Of a stretch of 64,000 nucleotides of DNA, positions 50,885 to 62,540 are shown piece by piece (position 1 is the first letter of the stretch; the number at the start of each line of letters is the position of its first letter). Both the position numbers and the translations under genes were made by a program. The DNA lies in assembly GCA_036971475.1 (NCBI GenBank), contig JBAIZL010000061.1, forward strand, positions 812,001-876,000. The letters are read 5' to 3'. Below the pieces are notes generated by a model that saw only the letters and a list, made by a program, of their open reading frames with translations, was not told the DNA's origin and ran no database searches. Origin of the DNA: Prosapia bicincta. Lineage: Eukaryota; Arthropoda; Insecta; Hemiptera; Cercopidae.

Positions 50885-51918
50885 TATTAACAATTAAATA
50901 AATTATTCATAATATAATGGAATCCTACAATATTTAAATAACAAAATATTAAGAGAGAAAAATATTTCATAATCAATATTTTTTTTTCAATTATTGGTAA
51001 CCTTTTATCTCCAGAATAATTTTCAATGTTTGACGTATGTCCCAATGCCGTTGGCTGCGATTATTTTTATTTAAAGCTAACTTATTTACATTCCTATACC
51101 AATATCAAGAAACGTATCAGAATCAAAATTTATGAAATCTATCCAAATTATAAATTTATATCCATACACTGCATTATTGATAAAATGTTGCTAGCATATT
51201 TTAAAACCATTTATATTACAATCTTAGTTATGGAATGAGTAGATTTCCTTCAATACAAGAAGATAAAACACAATACTATTTGTTGGACTCCCTGACGGTA
51301 TAAATATCAGTTAGTTATTTATCTAATTATAGTAAATATAGTTATGATCTAGTTATGATGAAAAAGAACTAATTATTCAAACCTATATACATTTTAAAAA
51401 TCTAAATTATTGTAATATTCTGAACAATTTAGCTTGATTATACCTACTTTACTGAAAAGGATAAGTGGTTATGTAAATCGAAACAATTCCTCTAACAATG
51501 TCTAACTTTTCTGAAAATGAGGTCCAATATAACATATTACATTTAGTTTACGTCCTGTGGGAAATACGTGACAGTTAGGAACTGCCTATCATCAGAGGTA
51601 TTGAGGATTTACTAAGAAACATATGTACAACATGCTGGAGTAATACAAACACTGAATTTTTGTAAATTTGAATCGACTTTTCATTGATTGTAAACTATTT
51701 GAAGTTAGGTTACTTAACATTCCGTAAAGGAGTCTAATCCAAACTAATTTTGTTGTACATATTTATGAGCAAATGTAACATAGACGCAAACAAATATATA
51801 TCGAACGAAAACCTTCACAGGTTTATAATGTTAGTCCTTTAAAGTTCACGATGATAAAATTTAATTTTCTTTGTCGCGTTTAATTTTTCAAAGACAGTAT
51901 TAAAAATAGTTATAAGTA
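50885..51918. other. No feature seen
   Basis: AT-rich sequence upstream of the decayed gene. A preceding exon or promoter could lie here, but nothing can be fixed. The 70-codon plus-strand ORF at 51026-51238 shows no family resemblance. Confidence 0.3.
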
Positions 51919-52204
51919 CAGTAAACGTTTGATAATTCGAGATAAATGGGACCGAGACCCCTCGAATTACCGAAAACTAGGATTACAAGGAAATAAGTTC
52001 ATGGGCATTAGAAAAAATAGGAGTTTTAAAGAACCCTACTGCTGTAATTAAAAATGTCATAAATAAGTTTATAGAACTTTATATGAAAACTTCTTGGAAA
52101 CCCGACTCATTTTTTTTCTTTTAAGTAGATAGCCTGAAATAGAAATAAGCTCGAATTTAACTGAAGATCGAAATATCGGGACTCGGAATTTCGAGACTCT
52201 ACTG
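51919..52204. mobile_element. pogo/Tigger-like MITE
   Basis: A 286-bp unit begins CAGTAAACGTTTGATAATTC and ends (other strand) CAGTAGAGTCTCGAAATTCC. TA dinucleotides on both sides (51917-51918 and 52205-52206) give the TA target duplication. Both termini resemble pogo/Tigger ends (CAGT..G..TCG..AATTCGA). There is no transposase inside, so it is non-autonomous. Confidence 0.78.
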
Positions 52205-52206
52205 TA

Positions 52207-52640
52207 TTTCAATAATTATTTATAAAATTTTTATTTTTCTGTTTAAAATCTGTTTACGTATCACACTACACAGTTCTCGAGTGATAGATTTATTGTAGGA
52301 GTTCCTTCAAAGCGACAAGTTTTACTTCCTTGCCATAAAGATAGACACATTTTTGTTTGTAAACTAAAAATAGTGGGTTTAGTGTATGTTATGTAAATGA
52401 TATGGCTAGAGATAACTCTGTGTATAGAATATGCTACCGTGAGCATTCATCAGTGTCAATTGAACAAAACTCTGTGCTCTATAATTTATAACTACTTGAG
52501 CATTAGAAAAGCACTCCATATCTAGACATTTACATTATTCGTGTTCTATCAATCAGCCTCAACATATCTAAATTATGTATCCAAAAAATCATGTATGCTG
52601 TTTATATGTATATACATATATCTAAATTTCGCAATATGTA
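52207..52640. other. No feature seen
   Basis: AT-rich; one chance minus-strand ORF at 52261-52446. Confidence 0.35.
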
Positions 52641-52762
52641 TTCTTGTGTATTATTAAAGAACTAAGTCAAAATACAAATACAAGAATTATAATTGAATTT
52701 ACAATTCAAAGCTTTTCATTGGCTAACAGTACCAACATCATCAGGAATATTTTGACTTAGTT

Positions 52763-52802
<40 letters not shown>

Positions 52803-52842
52803 TAAACAGCATATAATATATATATATATTAAATATAATATA

Positions 52843-52894
<52 letters not shown>

Positions 52895-52985
52895 TTAGAA
52901 TAAATATATTCATTAAAATTATTCTTGTTTTTGAAATATTTTAAATTTATTATATATATATATATATAATGTAGCTATAGTATTT
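52640..52985 (-). mobile_element. PLE terminal fragments in (TA)n DNA
   Basis: 52640-52760 is a PLE end holding a hammerhead, flanked by a short inverted repeat (AAGAACTAAGTCAAAATA at about 52658 versus 52748-52765). After several (TA)n runs, 52897-52950 is a second fragment matching the outer part of the palindrome arm at 32526-32580, again followed by (TA)n. No coding sequence remains. Confidence 0.75.
52700..52752 (-). ncRNA. Hammerhead ribozyme with canonical core
   Basis: On the minus strand, CTGATGA (52738-52744) matches the textbook core exactly. Stem II pairs TTGGT with GCCAA around a short loop (52718-52737), followed by GAAA (52714-52717), a palindromic AAGCTT stem III (52709-52714), T at 52708 as the cleavage base, and GAAT pairing with upstream ATTC as stem I. 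This is the most intact of the five copies in the window. Confidence 0.82.
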
Positions 52986-54046
52986 AAAATGACTATTTCT
53001 TATGGCAGGCCTGATTATGTGTATTTTACACTTAGAATAATTTTTGCCTTGAGGCTTAAAAGAGGCTCTTTACATTTTACCTTAAACTAATTAACTTCAC
53101 TAAGTACCTCATGATTTTATGATAGAGGTTGTGTTGTAAAGTAGCTTTTTTAAAAGGTAGGTTATGTTACTTTATTTATTTTACACTATTTAGTTAAAAT
53201 GTTAATGAAATATTTTAGCGGCCAATAAATATATTAATTCTTTTGAAATTTTTTATTCTTATTATAAAAAATTCATTATAGTAGTAAAGTATTACATATT
53301 TATATTCCAATTTCTGAAAAGAAAACTGTCTTAGACGTCTCTGACACTTTTTAAGAGCAAAACAGATTTCGTAGAAACATTATACAGATTTTATTCAGTA
53401 AATTTTTCAACATCTAAAAAAAGTTTTCTATTAACTCAATAGCCATAACAAATAGATTCTATAAAAACTATTGCAAAGTACATTCTTAAAAACAAATAAC
53501 TTGTGAGGCATGTCCTATTCGTTAATTTTTGAAATGAGACCTGTCTGTTTATATTTTAGTTATTATAATCCAATCATTTCAATATAACAATATAATGAAG
53601 AAAAAGAAATATAAGACAATAAATATAATGTTACAGAAATAAAAGACAATGAATAAACGTGAATGATTGTACTTGATGTAAAACAATGATATAATATGAG
53701 GTTTGTGATAACTGATGTAATAATAATGTAAATATTAAAAAAAAATAGTCTGTAGAATTGGGATGTTATATTAATTTTATATAACAAATTTAATATATTT
53801 TCTCTTTAATTTTGAAATAAATATCAGTTAAGAAAAGTATGCTAGATGTAAAATTTTTACTTTACATAAACATAAAAATAGGCATTTTTGTAGTTCCGCC
53901 TCTTGACTGGTTTTTTTAACTTTTAAATGTCCTTTATTAATTGCCGCGTTTGAATCATGTTTATTAGATCTCAGTAATAATATTATACAGAACGTTGGTG
54001 ATTTTGGACTCTACACTGTATTAATCCCCAATTCGTAGCGATCGTT
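52986..54046. other. No feature seen
   Basis: AT-rich sequence; one chance minus-strand ORF at 53563-53787. Confidence 0.35.
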
Positions 54047-54182
54047 ATTATTCTGGCACTTATAATAGTAATGCACCCCTATAGCACACCCTTAGTGCCG
54101 TAACATGCTTCAACATTATTCTGGCACTTATAATAGTAATGCACCCCTATAGCACACCCTTAGTGCCGTAACATGCTTCAAC
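54047..54182 (+). repeat. Exact 68-bp tandem duplication
   Basis: 54047-54114 and 54115-54182 are identical by eye over all 68 positions, starting ATTATTCTGGCACTTATAAT and ending ATGCTTCAAC. Identity in such a decayed neighbourhood points to a very recent duplication or an assembly artefact. Confidence 0.97.
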
Positions 54183-54195
54183 ATTATTTCGATGA

Positions 54196-54537
54196 TGGTA
54201 TTGGATAGGATTTTCTACTTCAAAAGTCACTTTGATTCTACTTTGGAAATACACTCCCGGAGAGCTTTTCCCCGGTACTGTAGACTGCCAAAAACTCAAA
54301 GAGACTATTTCTAAAGTAAAAGGAGTGGCCTTGAACCTCCGCACGTCTGAGTTTGTGATTTTGCAAACTACAAAATCTATGGTTAGGGGCTAAGACGAAT
54401 TCTTGGTGGTAACCGCTTTGCGTATAAAGAGTACAAAAAACCTTGAAGTTGTTGCCATCAAGGAATCAAAACACTTTAAAATAACAGGATTCAAAAGAAA
54501 AACTGAGTGTGAGTATGAGTCTTGTCCTCATAGCTAA
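54196..54537 (+). pseudogene. Probable C-terminal relic of a protein-primed family B DNA polymerase
   Basis: One plus-strand frame is open from 54196 to a TAA at 54535-54537 except for a single TAA at 54391. It contains KVKGVALNLRTS, then TKSMV, then RIKSTKN, KESKHFKI and FKRK, ending shortly after. This spacing fits the C-terminal tail of Polinton/adintovirus-type DNA polymerase B, where a KxKG(F/I)xLN block is followed by hydrophobic blocks and a K.Y....KR ending in an aromatic/Gly tail. The catalytic Exo and Pol motifs would lie upstream and are not found here, where the 68-bp duplication begins. It is old and broken. It could also be a chance resemblance. Confidence 0.5.
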
Positions 54538-54877
54538 ATTGAAAAGCACCACTACAGATATCTATTAATAACGCCAAGGATTTTGTACATTGAAATTTTG
54601 CCTGTACATGTTTTAAGAGTAGCTTCAGAGCAAAATGTGAATTAATTTTTACTTCTTACTTGATAAATAATTGATATTGAGTAATAAGCTGTTTTGAGAT
54701 TCGTGCTATTCTAAAAGGAGATACACAATTTTTAGAAATAAACTTTACTTCCCGTACAATGTGAATGTTTTGCTCCTTCTCTCATCACTAGCGTGAAATC
54801 AGTTTTTCCATAATTAAAGGCAAGAAAAAAAAATTAGAAATTCATTCACATTGTGTAATAGGGTAAGCTGATGCATG

Positions 54878-54879
<2 letters not shown>
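54538..54879. other. No feature seen
   Basis: AT-rich sequence after the polymerase-like relic. No other Polinton-type gene or terminal repeat is recognised here. Confidence 0.35.

Positions 54880-54933
<54 letters not shown>
54880..54933. repeat. (TA)n microsatellite
   Basis: A pure TA run of about 54 bp. Confidence 0.97.
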
Positions 54934-54936
<3 letters not shown>

Positions 54937-56260
54937 CTATATATTGAAAGTAAAAACCAGTGAATTAATGTACAACATTCATTATCTTTATTGCTTTTTG
55001 CTCTCGTAAAAGATGTGGAAATAATGTTTTTGTAAACAAGTTAAAAAAACCTGAAAAACCTATTCGCATTGTATAATAGAGTAACTTTATTCTTTTCTTA
55101 TAAATTATCATAAAACATGTTTTACTATTAATAGCAGGATCAATGTAAACAGAAATAATAAAAAATGTTCAAAATTGTTGCTCATTGCAAGGGGTTTACA
55201 AACTCCTCTTCCATAAGCTCATCCAATAAGCTAACCTGGTGAAGTAGACATATTTGGGATGTCCGTCAGGTAAAAAACTGACACCGTATGAAAAGATCGT
55301 ACCTCGGGGGTGTTGAGGAGAGTGGTTTATAGAGCTTTGTCTTTTTGAAAAAGAAAAATAATCTAAGAAACATATTACTGCATATGAAATACAAAAAACT
55401 TATATTTTTAAAACTATTCTTTCGAATTACTTTAAATTGACTTTATGTAGACAATTATCCAGAAATTTACCTATATAAGTTTGTCTGAAACAGTTACTTT
55501 TCAGAAATAAATCTCAAACATGTTATTGCAGATGAACTACACTAGCCTGCCAAAAATTCTTTTTTTATTAATTTGTAATTCTTTCTTCCATCTGCACGCA
55601 AAGTAAACTAAACGGTAGTTTTGTCGTTCAGAAATAAATTTTACTAACTTTGTTCGCGATCAAGTATTAGATCCACCATAAGTTTCCTTGTACACAGTAA
55701 ACCCAACATTAAACTTGCAAGATAGAAAAATGTTGACGAGATATTGCAATGAAAAACTAACCTTTCATAACGTTATGTAAAGAGAAATAATACATTAAGG
55801 TAGATTTTATTGTTTTATTGAAACATAATTACAAATCCTCATCTCTTTCTAAAGATATGTGCACTCATACAATTAGACACAAATGCACGTATCTGGTACA
55901 TCGCAAGATGTGTAAACTGACCATGGGCATACCATGTAGTGTTCAATCGATGTATCACACTCTGCTAAGCCATGCATCTGCATTAAAGAAGTTGTTTGCC
56001 TGATGTGATATTGAGGTTTTACCGCACGTACATAGTTTAGGGTTAGCAAAAGTATGTCGCTGTCTTCTTGTGCCGTCAACATAGTGCAACGTTTATGAAT
56101 CTGCATGATTCTTCTCGTGTATTATACGTCTCTACATCACTTTCTCTTAGGCTTTCGAATCTAAACAAAACGTATTTTTATATCTAACTATATTTTTCGA
56201 AAACAGTTTTCAGTACCTTTTAATGTTGTTTTTTTTTTACTACATCCAAGGCCTTTTAGG
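54934..56260. other. No gene seen; weak repeats
   Basis: Loosely repeated phrases (CAGAAATAAATxTxAC and GCATTGTATAATAG types) occur at 54720-55650, suggesting old diverged tandem units. The mirrored ORFs at 55818-56003 and 55873-56106 are overlapping opposite-strand frames with no recognised product. Confidence 0.3.
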
Positions 56261-56289
56261 ACTAGTGATTTTGATAAACAGAACTCGTG

Positions 56290-56900
56290 AAGGCAAATAA
56301 AAACAAAGTAATAAACGTTGATGGCGTAGTCCTCTGTACGACGTTAATGCGAGCAACACAATTTTTACTCTTTATTTTGCACACGTGCCGTCTTGTGCTA
56401 TTAAGCTGCTTCTTAAAGCTCAGTAATTAACATTTCCTATAAAAAGCTGGATAATGATAAAACTGTTAAAAGGGCTAGAACACGTAGAACATGGAGATAT
56501 GATGTAGTAAACCACAGCAATAAAATCAACTCACCTCTTAAGTATATAACTTGGGCAATATTAACGTTTACAAGCGTAAAGGCATTTTTTACAAAACAAT
56601 TCAAGACAAATTATTTATTTTGACAACACCTAAAGACAATTAAAGATAAAGTAAAGACGTACTCCTCTGTACTAGGTTAGTAAGGATATAACGCAATTTT
56701 TACTCTGACTTACTCATTTCCAGTCTTACGCTGTGTATAGTTATGGTAGCTAAACTAAAGAAAGAAATAGATAAATTCTTAAAAGAGCAATAGGGTAAGT
56801 CAAAATTGTAAGAGGTTACACTATAAAGTCCGGAAGACCACCCCCAATAATTTATATAGCAGTATGAAGTCTGCTTTACTAATAAAAAACACTGAAATTA
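56290..56900 (+). repeat. Diverged tandem repeat, ~330-bp unit
   Basis: The block GTAGTCCTCTGTACGACGTT ... CAATTTTTACTCT at about 56325 recurs as GTACTCCTCTGTACTAGGTT ... CAATTTTTACTCT at about 56657. Divergence is high. Confidence 0.55.
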
Positions 56901-57800
56901 AGTTGAACACTAAACGTTAATTAAAAGAAATAATTTAAGTTTATGAGTGAAATTAAGTCTACGCCACTTACCAATACAAATGTATGCGGTGCTAGTGAAG
57001 CGGTGAATCTTTGGTCGTCCCATGCCTGGGTGAAGTCCTGAAGGGATGAAACGTAGATTGCGAAGAGTGGCATTAACTAAAACTGATTTAATTCAATTTA
57101 AAGTAAAGTCACTTCAATCGTCACAATAGAAAATCTTTAGTTAAGAAAATGATAGTTCACTCACGAGGTAAAATAGTTAATGGTATGCGGTTAATGAAAG
57201 CCCACGAAGCTAACCAAAGAAAATGGCACTTGAACATATAAAGCGGTTTAAATTAGTTTTATTACGGTTAACGTCGATAACTTATAGTTAGAACGCATTT
57301 AAGACATTAACTGAATGTATTCAACAAGTGGTGTAACATTTGAATGCGGCTATAACCCGATGCAACCGGCTAAAAGCACTTGGCTAGAAACTTGCGTGCC
57401 GCACTACAAAAACCAGCCATATTAGAAGAGAGTGTAACTTTGACAAAGACGGAAATGGTCAACAGAGATTAACTAGATAGAAACTATTCATCTGAGAGAT
57501 CGCACAGACGAAATTATTTCTTTGCAGTAAAAGGAGCCTAGATTCTAGCCGGCATCGAATATCTAGCAGGCGGTTGAAACTGAACTGCGGGTAAGGAACA
57601 CCAGCTGTTCCTAGGTTATACGAAAGCAGGTTACAAATAACGTAAGTTACTGAAATTTATGTTAATCTGCACTTACCACGCTGCGTGGAGCCTATACTAG
57701 TTGATTAGGTATTCTCCCTTGTGTATATAAACCAGTTGTGTAAACATTAATACGCTAAAGGGGTAAGGCTTTCTTAGTATGACAATACACTATAGTTTAT
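56901..57800. other. GC-richer non-coding stretch, unclassified
   Basis: About 56990-57700 is markedly richer in GC than the surroundings and lacks long ORFs on either strand. It has no visible terminal repeats. It may be an old transposon interior or a regulatory stretch; nothing decides. Confidence 0.25.
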
Positions 57801-58690
57801 TGCATTAAAAGGTAATTTCAAGTGAACTTGGTTAAAAATGATATTTGGACACTCAGTCTATGAACAGACACTCCTAGAAGGGTTAAAGTATTTTACTCTA
57901 AAGTGTTAGAAGGGTTAAATTTCACAGTTGCGTCTTTGGGTCATTTTTCTTATTTGCTACTAGTGCTTTAATCTTACATTGCTGTAACGTGTTTTACGAT
58001 GTCGTTTATCAACATAGCTAGTTGAGAAGCCCTCAACCCTAATTAAAATTCAATTACTATTTGAAAATCCCCAAAACAATTACTGGAAATAGCCTTGAGA
58101 GGAGAAAGAAGGAAGGCGCCTACTTTTATCGATAGGTTCAATTCAAAGAGACCAATTGAAACAGTTATCGTACTGTTACATACTGATAATAAATATTTGA
58201 TTAGAGATGCACTACAAGTAGACACAAAATACGGAAAGCAATGTTATTGAGCCTGAAAATAAAACTATTCAAGAAACATTTTTGTGAAACGATACATCAA
58301 CTTTTGCAACGATTTACATCAGTTCAGATGGATAATACTGATGCTCAAGAAGATGTTGGCCAGGACCATAGATAGGTCGATTAATTTGATTCAATTTCAT
58401 TGTAGGTTGTATTTATGCTATAATGAACTAACATTTTGATCAAAACTAATTTAATTTCTAACAGAAGTACCAAAGTAATAAAGCAAAATTAACAAAACAA
58501 ATAGCATTGGACTTATCCGTGTCCGTACCATGACGTACCCATTCTTGTGTTGTGATGAAGTATCTGTGTTCGAACTGTGACGTATCCATGGTGGGCTTGT
58601 GTCCGTACCGTGTGGGACCTAAATGAATAAAAAATGCAGGTATATGTGTTCTTACCGTGTACGAACATGAAAAGGGGGGGTTATGAGAGG
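57801..58690. other. No gene seen; short GTCCGTACC repeats
   Basis: At 58510-58670 the phrases GTCCGTACC, GTGACGTATCCAT and CGTGTACGAAC recur three or four times at ~45-50 bp spacing, a degenerate short tandem repeat. The rest is AT-rich. Confidence 0.4.
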
Positions 58691-58699
58691 GATGAAAGA

Positions 58700-59215
58700 A
58701 CTACCACCCACCTACAGGTCACTACCCTCTCCATCCACAGCATCTCATCCTACAAATTCTAACATACAAACTGTGACTACATTATTTTTAAGCTAATGAT
58801 TTATTTTGTCAACAAAGTAATTAACAAAAACCTAGGAGAAAGAGTTTAAAGAATTATCCACAGGTCATACCCCACTCCTCGCACAAACACAAATCCTGCA
58901 TCTTGCAACATACATTTCGATCAAAGACCGTAACTATAGGCAGGGATACGACATGGATACAGGATGAACACGGGAAAGAGGAAGGATCGAAAGAGTTACA
59001 CCCACAGGTCACACCCTTCGGAAAGGACTCATCCCTTAAGTTCTACAAAAGACGCGGGTACAGGTACGGTAACGATATGAGGAAGGTTATTTGTAATGCA
59101 GTAAGAAAGCTTGGTTGGCACTGTTACCCACTTCGGTCAATTGACACATTGGTCATTTGGAAACATGGTGATGTGAAGATTTTATTCAAAATTAAAATTA
59201 GTTTGTAACTGCAGT
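58700..59215 (+). repeat. Diverged ~150-bp repeats with a 101-codon ORF
   Basis: The phrase (C)CACAGGTCA.ACCC occurs at about 58713, 58859 and 59002, each followed by TCATCC/CATC-like text, giving three diverged units of about 145 bp. The ORF 58903-59208 covers the last unit and its downstream DNA (KFYKRRGYRYGNDMRKVICN). I do not recognise it, and its overlap with the repeat argues against a real gene. Confidence 0.4.
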
Positions 59216-59479
59216 ACTAAAATAATAAACCAAAACTAACGAAAAAAATAGCAACGAACGTTTGGTCAATTGACACTTTGGTCGTTGGGCAAGGACTGGG
59301 CTGCGCTTGTTCAGGGGCTGAACCGGGGTTGGGATAGAGCTAGGACACCATATCTTGGCATCAGTACACTAGAAATTTTCTAATGTTACAAATAATTATA
59401 TTACCCTACAATAAAGTTAATTAGAAATGTAAATTTATTAATGTAACCATTAAACTTGCGATCGTATAAAGTTAGCTAA
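59216..59479. other. No feature seen
   Basis: Short GC-richer patch near 59280-59350, otherwise nothing. Confidence 0.3.
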
Positions 59480-59900
59480 CATGAGTTATGAAGAATTCTG
59501 AATAGATTCTAAGCTTCCTAATCAGTCACAGTACTAGATTATACTGCATTAACGTTTAGCTACACTACAATATAAACAGAAATCATCCAGCTATCCAGAT
59601 TTGGATATAAAAATATACAAGCTTGTAAAGGTAACATTGAACTGTTGAACTGGTAAATACGTTGTGGTTGTGGATAAGTTTGTACAGACTCAAAGTTTCC
59701 TTATAAAATACATACAATATGTATAACTACGCTAAAATGTATTAAAATACAATTAAAAAATATTCGGCTCAGTCTACAGAAAATAACACGTAAACTTTGT
59801 AAATGGTAAATCAACCATTAGCCAATTTGATCGTTTGACCTCGTAGTTAGGTTTTTATGATAAATGTTAAATTTTTTAAATTCAAATAACTTTAATTTTT
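59480..59900 (+). repeat. Left arm of third inverted repeat
   Basis: The blocks AGCTTCCTAATCAGTCACAG (59512), AACATTGAACTGTTGAACTGG (in part, 59633) and the TATTCGGCTC block (59760) occur in inverse order and on the opposite strand at 61640-61360. Arms are about 85-90% similar by eye, with a loop of about 1.4 kb. Confidence 0.85.
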
Positions 59901-61269
59901 ATTACATATCAATTGGTAACTATATGTGTTTTTAAAAGTTATTACTGTTACATTTTATAATTTATTTTTCTAAAACATATTTTCAGATTATAAACGGTTT
60001 ATATGGTTGTCTTAATCAAAGATGATGTACATGATAACGAATAAAATCGCATCTTATTTTAATTAAGAAGATGCGTTTCTAATATGTAATCGATTTTGAT
60101 CTTCTTGTTAATGCTAGTTTCTAAACACTGGTCATAATTGCCATCCTTAATACTTAGTCTCTATAATGACGCATGTTTTAATACAAAAATACCTGAAGTG
60201 CGTTGAGCTTTGGCTTTTGTAGCTCAGTATCTTTGAAAAATTACAAAAATTAACATTTTAAGGAAGTATGATTAGAAAATTTACAGCTTTTATCTCTGTT
60301 AATTGTTTAATCTTGCATCTCTATTTATTTGATAGAATATAAACTTATGCAGAAGTATAAAAATCTCTCACTCTACATGGTTTCTTTATCTTTAGCCACA
60401 CAAGTAGCAAACACTTTCAGATAAGAAGTTCTTTGAGTGCAACTGCAAAATGGAATCATTTTATATTCTCCTACCAATAAAAATGCCACCTTGATTAAGT
60501 AAGTAGGCTGTACAAATAAATGATTAAGTTATCAGAACAGCTGTTAGAACCTGCACTTCACTCAACGCTATTCATATGTGAAGGTTAAATTGTATTGCAG
60601 AGGTAGAACTTTTCTGCCTCTACTTAAAACTCTAAAAACTCAAATATAACCTATACAAATACTCAACAAATTGTATAATTTAAAGTTTCCTAATAAAACA
60701 GTGCACTATATTTTACCATAACTTTCTATAACTATAACACAGTATATCTAGAAAATATCCGGTTGAGATAGATTTCGCTATTAAAAAGATTTAAAAAAAC
60801 ACGAATCGTAATATTCGTCAGCTTTGCCCTTTTAACAGCGATGAACACAGATGGGGTTATACATAAGCTTCTCAAAATGATTACAATTCTTTACTAAAAA
60901 ACTAAAACGAGTCATATATTTTTACAACCGCGACAAATTGCCAGCGTTATCCACCATCATAAAAAATAATTAATTCTATACCAATTATCCTGTACAAACG
61001 TTTTGGCTTTATTATATCTAGTTACATGATTTAAATCAAAATTTTTTAACCTCAACTACCTAAGACTATGTAGTGAGTAATAAGAAAATTAGAAATAGAT
61101 ACAATTTTGTAAATTTCTCTACAAATATATTTTTAGATGTAAACTTCCAACTTAACATAAGGTTACCAATTACTATTATAACAGAAATTATCGATATTTA
61201 TATCGAAAATTCAAATGTAAAAAACTGAATTATACACAGGTTCGTCAGTGGCAACTTGACTAAGGAACG
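59901..61269. other. Loop of the third inverted repeat, no gene seen
   Basis: AT-rich. The inverted similarity weakens but may continue at 59930-60000 versus 61110-61230. No ORF is supportable. Confidence 0.35.
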
Positions 61270-61825
61270 TTTGTTCACACGCATACAGCATTGGAAGCCA
61301 TAAGGTTAAATTGAAAAAGTGTTGGTTTTCCATTTACAAAGATGATCTGCCATTTTATTTAGACCGAGCCGAATATTTTGTAACTGTATTTTAATAACTT
61401 TAGTATAGCAATTTTTTATAATGTAGTGCAGTTTTTTATTAGGAAACTTTTAATCTAAACAAAAATTTTGCACAACCACAACGTGTTTGCCAGTTCAACA
61501 GTTCAATGTTACTTTACTCGCTTGTATAATTTTATATCAATATCTGGATAGCTGGATGATTTCTATTTATATTGTAGTGTAGCTAATTGTTAATGCAGTA
61601 TAATCTAGTACTGTGGCTGATTAGGAAGCTTTGAGTCTATACAAACCTATCCAGAACCACAACGTGTTTGCCAGTTCAACAGTTCAATGTTACCTTTACT
61701 CGCTTGTATAATTTTATATCCAAATCTGCATAGCTGGACGATTTCTATTTATATTGTAGTGTAGCTAATTGTTAATGCAGTATTATCTAGTACTGTGGCT
61801 GATTAGCAAACTTTGAGTCTATACA
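61270..61825 (-). repeat. Right arm of third inverted repeat, with 177-bp tandem duplication
   Basis: Inverted partner of 59480-59900. Part of it is present twice: 61467-61643 and about 61644-61822 are near-identical direct copies (each with CAACGTGTTTGCCAGTTCAA and AGTACTGTGGCTGATTAG). The duplication affects only this arm. Confidence 0.87.
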
Positions 61826-62399
61826 AGACTGTGTGTGTTGGTACGTAAGCTATATGTTAAGGTGAACTACTATTTATGTTTACCAATGCTTTAAAATAAC
61901 CTGTTCCCGTTTAAAATGTATAATTGGTAAACATAGTTAAATGCAAAAAAATGGTCTTCGATCAAGTATTACCCACTTAATTTTGGCCAGTATCTGTAAT
62001 TTTGCCTATCTTCTAATAACTTTGTTTTGTTCGTTGAGCGAAAGGTTGAACAAAATGTAAATGTAACATTTTGCACATAAACAGCTGTAACTGTATTCAA
62101 GTGACATTTCTCCCAAATTAATTAAACAAGAAATGAGGGGCATCACATTAATTTTGGTTTCTAAAAGTCCCATGAATTCTAAATGGACAGTCATTGACGG
62201 AATGTTTATAAACACATACTATACAGACACTCTGATTAAATTAATTATTTATGTATTATAAGACTACAACAATTTATAATTCTAAAAAATATATATTTTT
62301 AAAATTGTATAATCAGAAATTTGAAACTATAAACTGCAACAATAACTGAATTTAAAACATTGCTTATCAACTTAACTCTTCTCTGTCGTCTTTAACGTC
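61826..62399. other. No feature seen
   Basis: AT-rich sequence, chance ORF at 62006-62215. Confidence 0.35.
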
Positions 62400-62540
62400 T
62401 GTTGTGAATAGCGCTTTGCAGAGGCAACATCGGGTAATGTGGTTTAATCGGTGCGGGTCGTCTAAGTCGTAAGGAATTCTCTTTTAGTTAGACACGGGTA
62501 GGAGCGGTGACTCCAACTGTAACCTGATTGGGCTGTCTGA
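62400..62540 (-). repeat. GC-rich repeat, copy 2
   Basis: On the opposite strand this matches 22190-22330: GTGCGGGTCGTCTAAGTCGT pairs with the ACTTACTTAGACGCCCCGC block, and TTAGACACGGGTAGGAGCGG with CGCGCCTACCCGTGTCTG. Confidence 0.6.

Noticed and set aside
58903..59208. 101-codon ORF as a gene
   Set aside because: It overlaps diverged ~145-bp repeat units and has no family resemblance.
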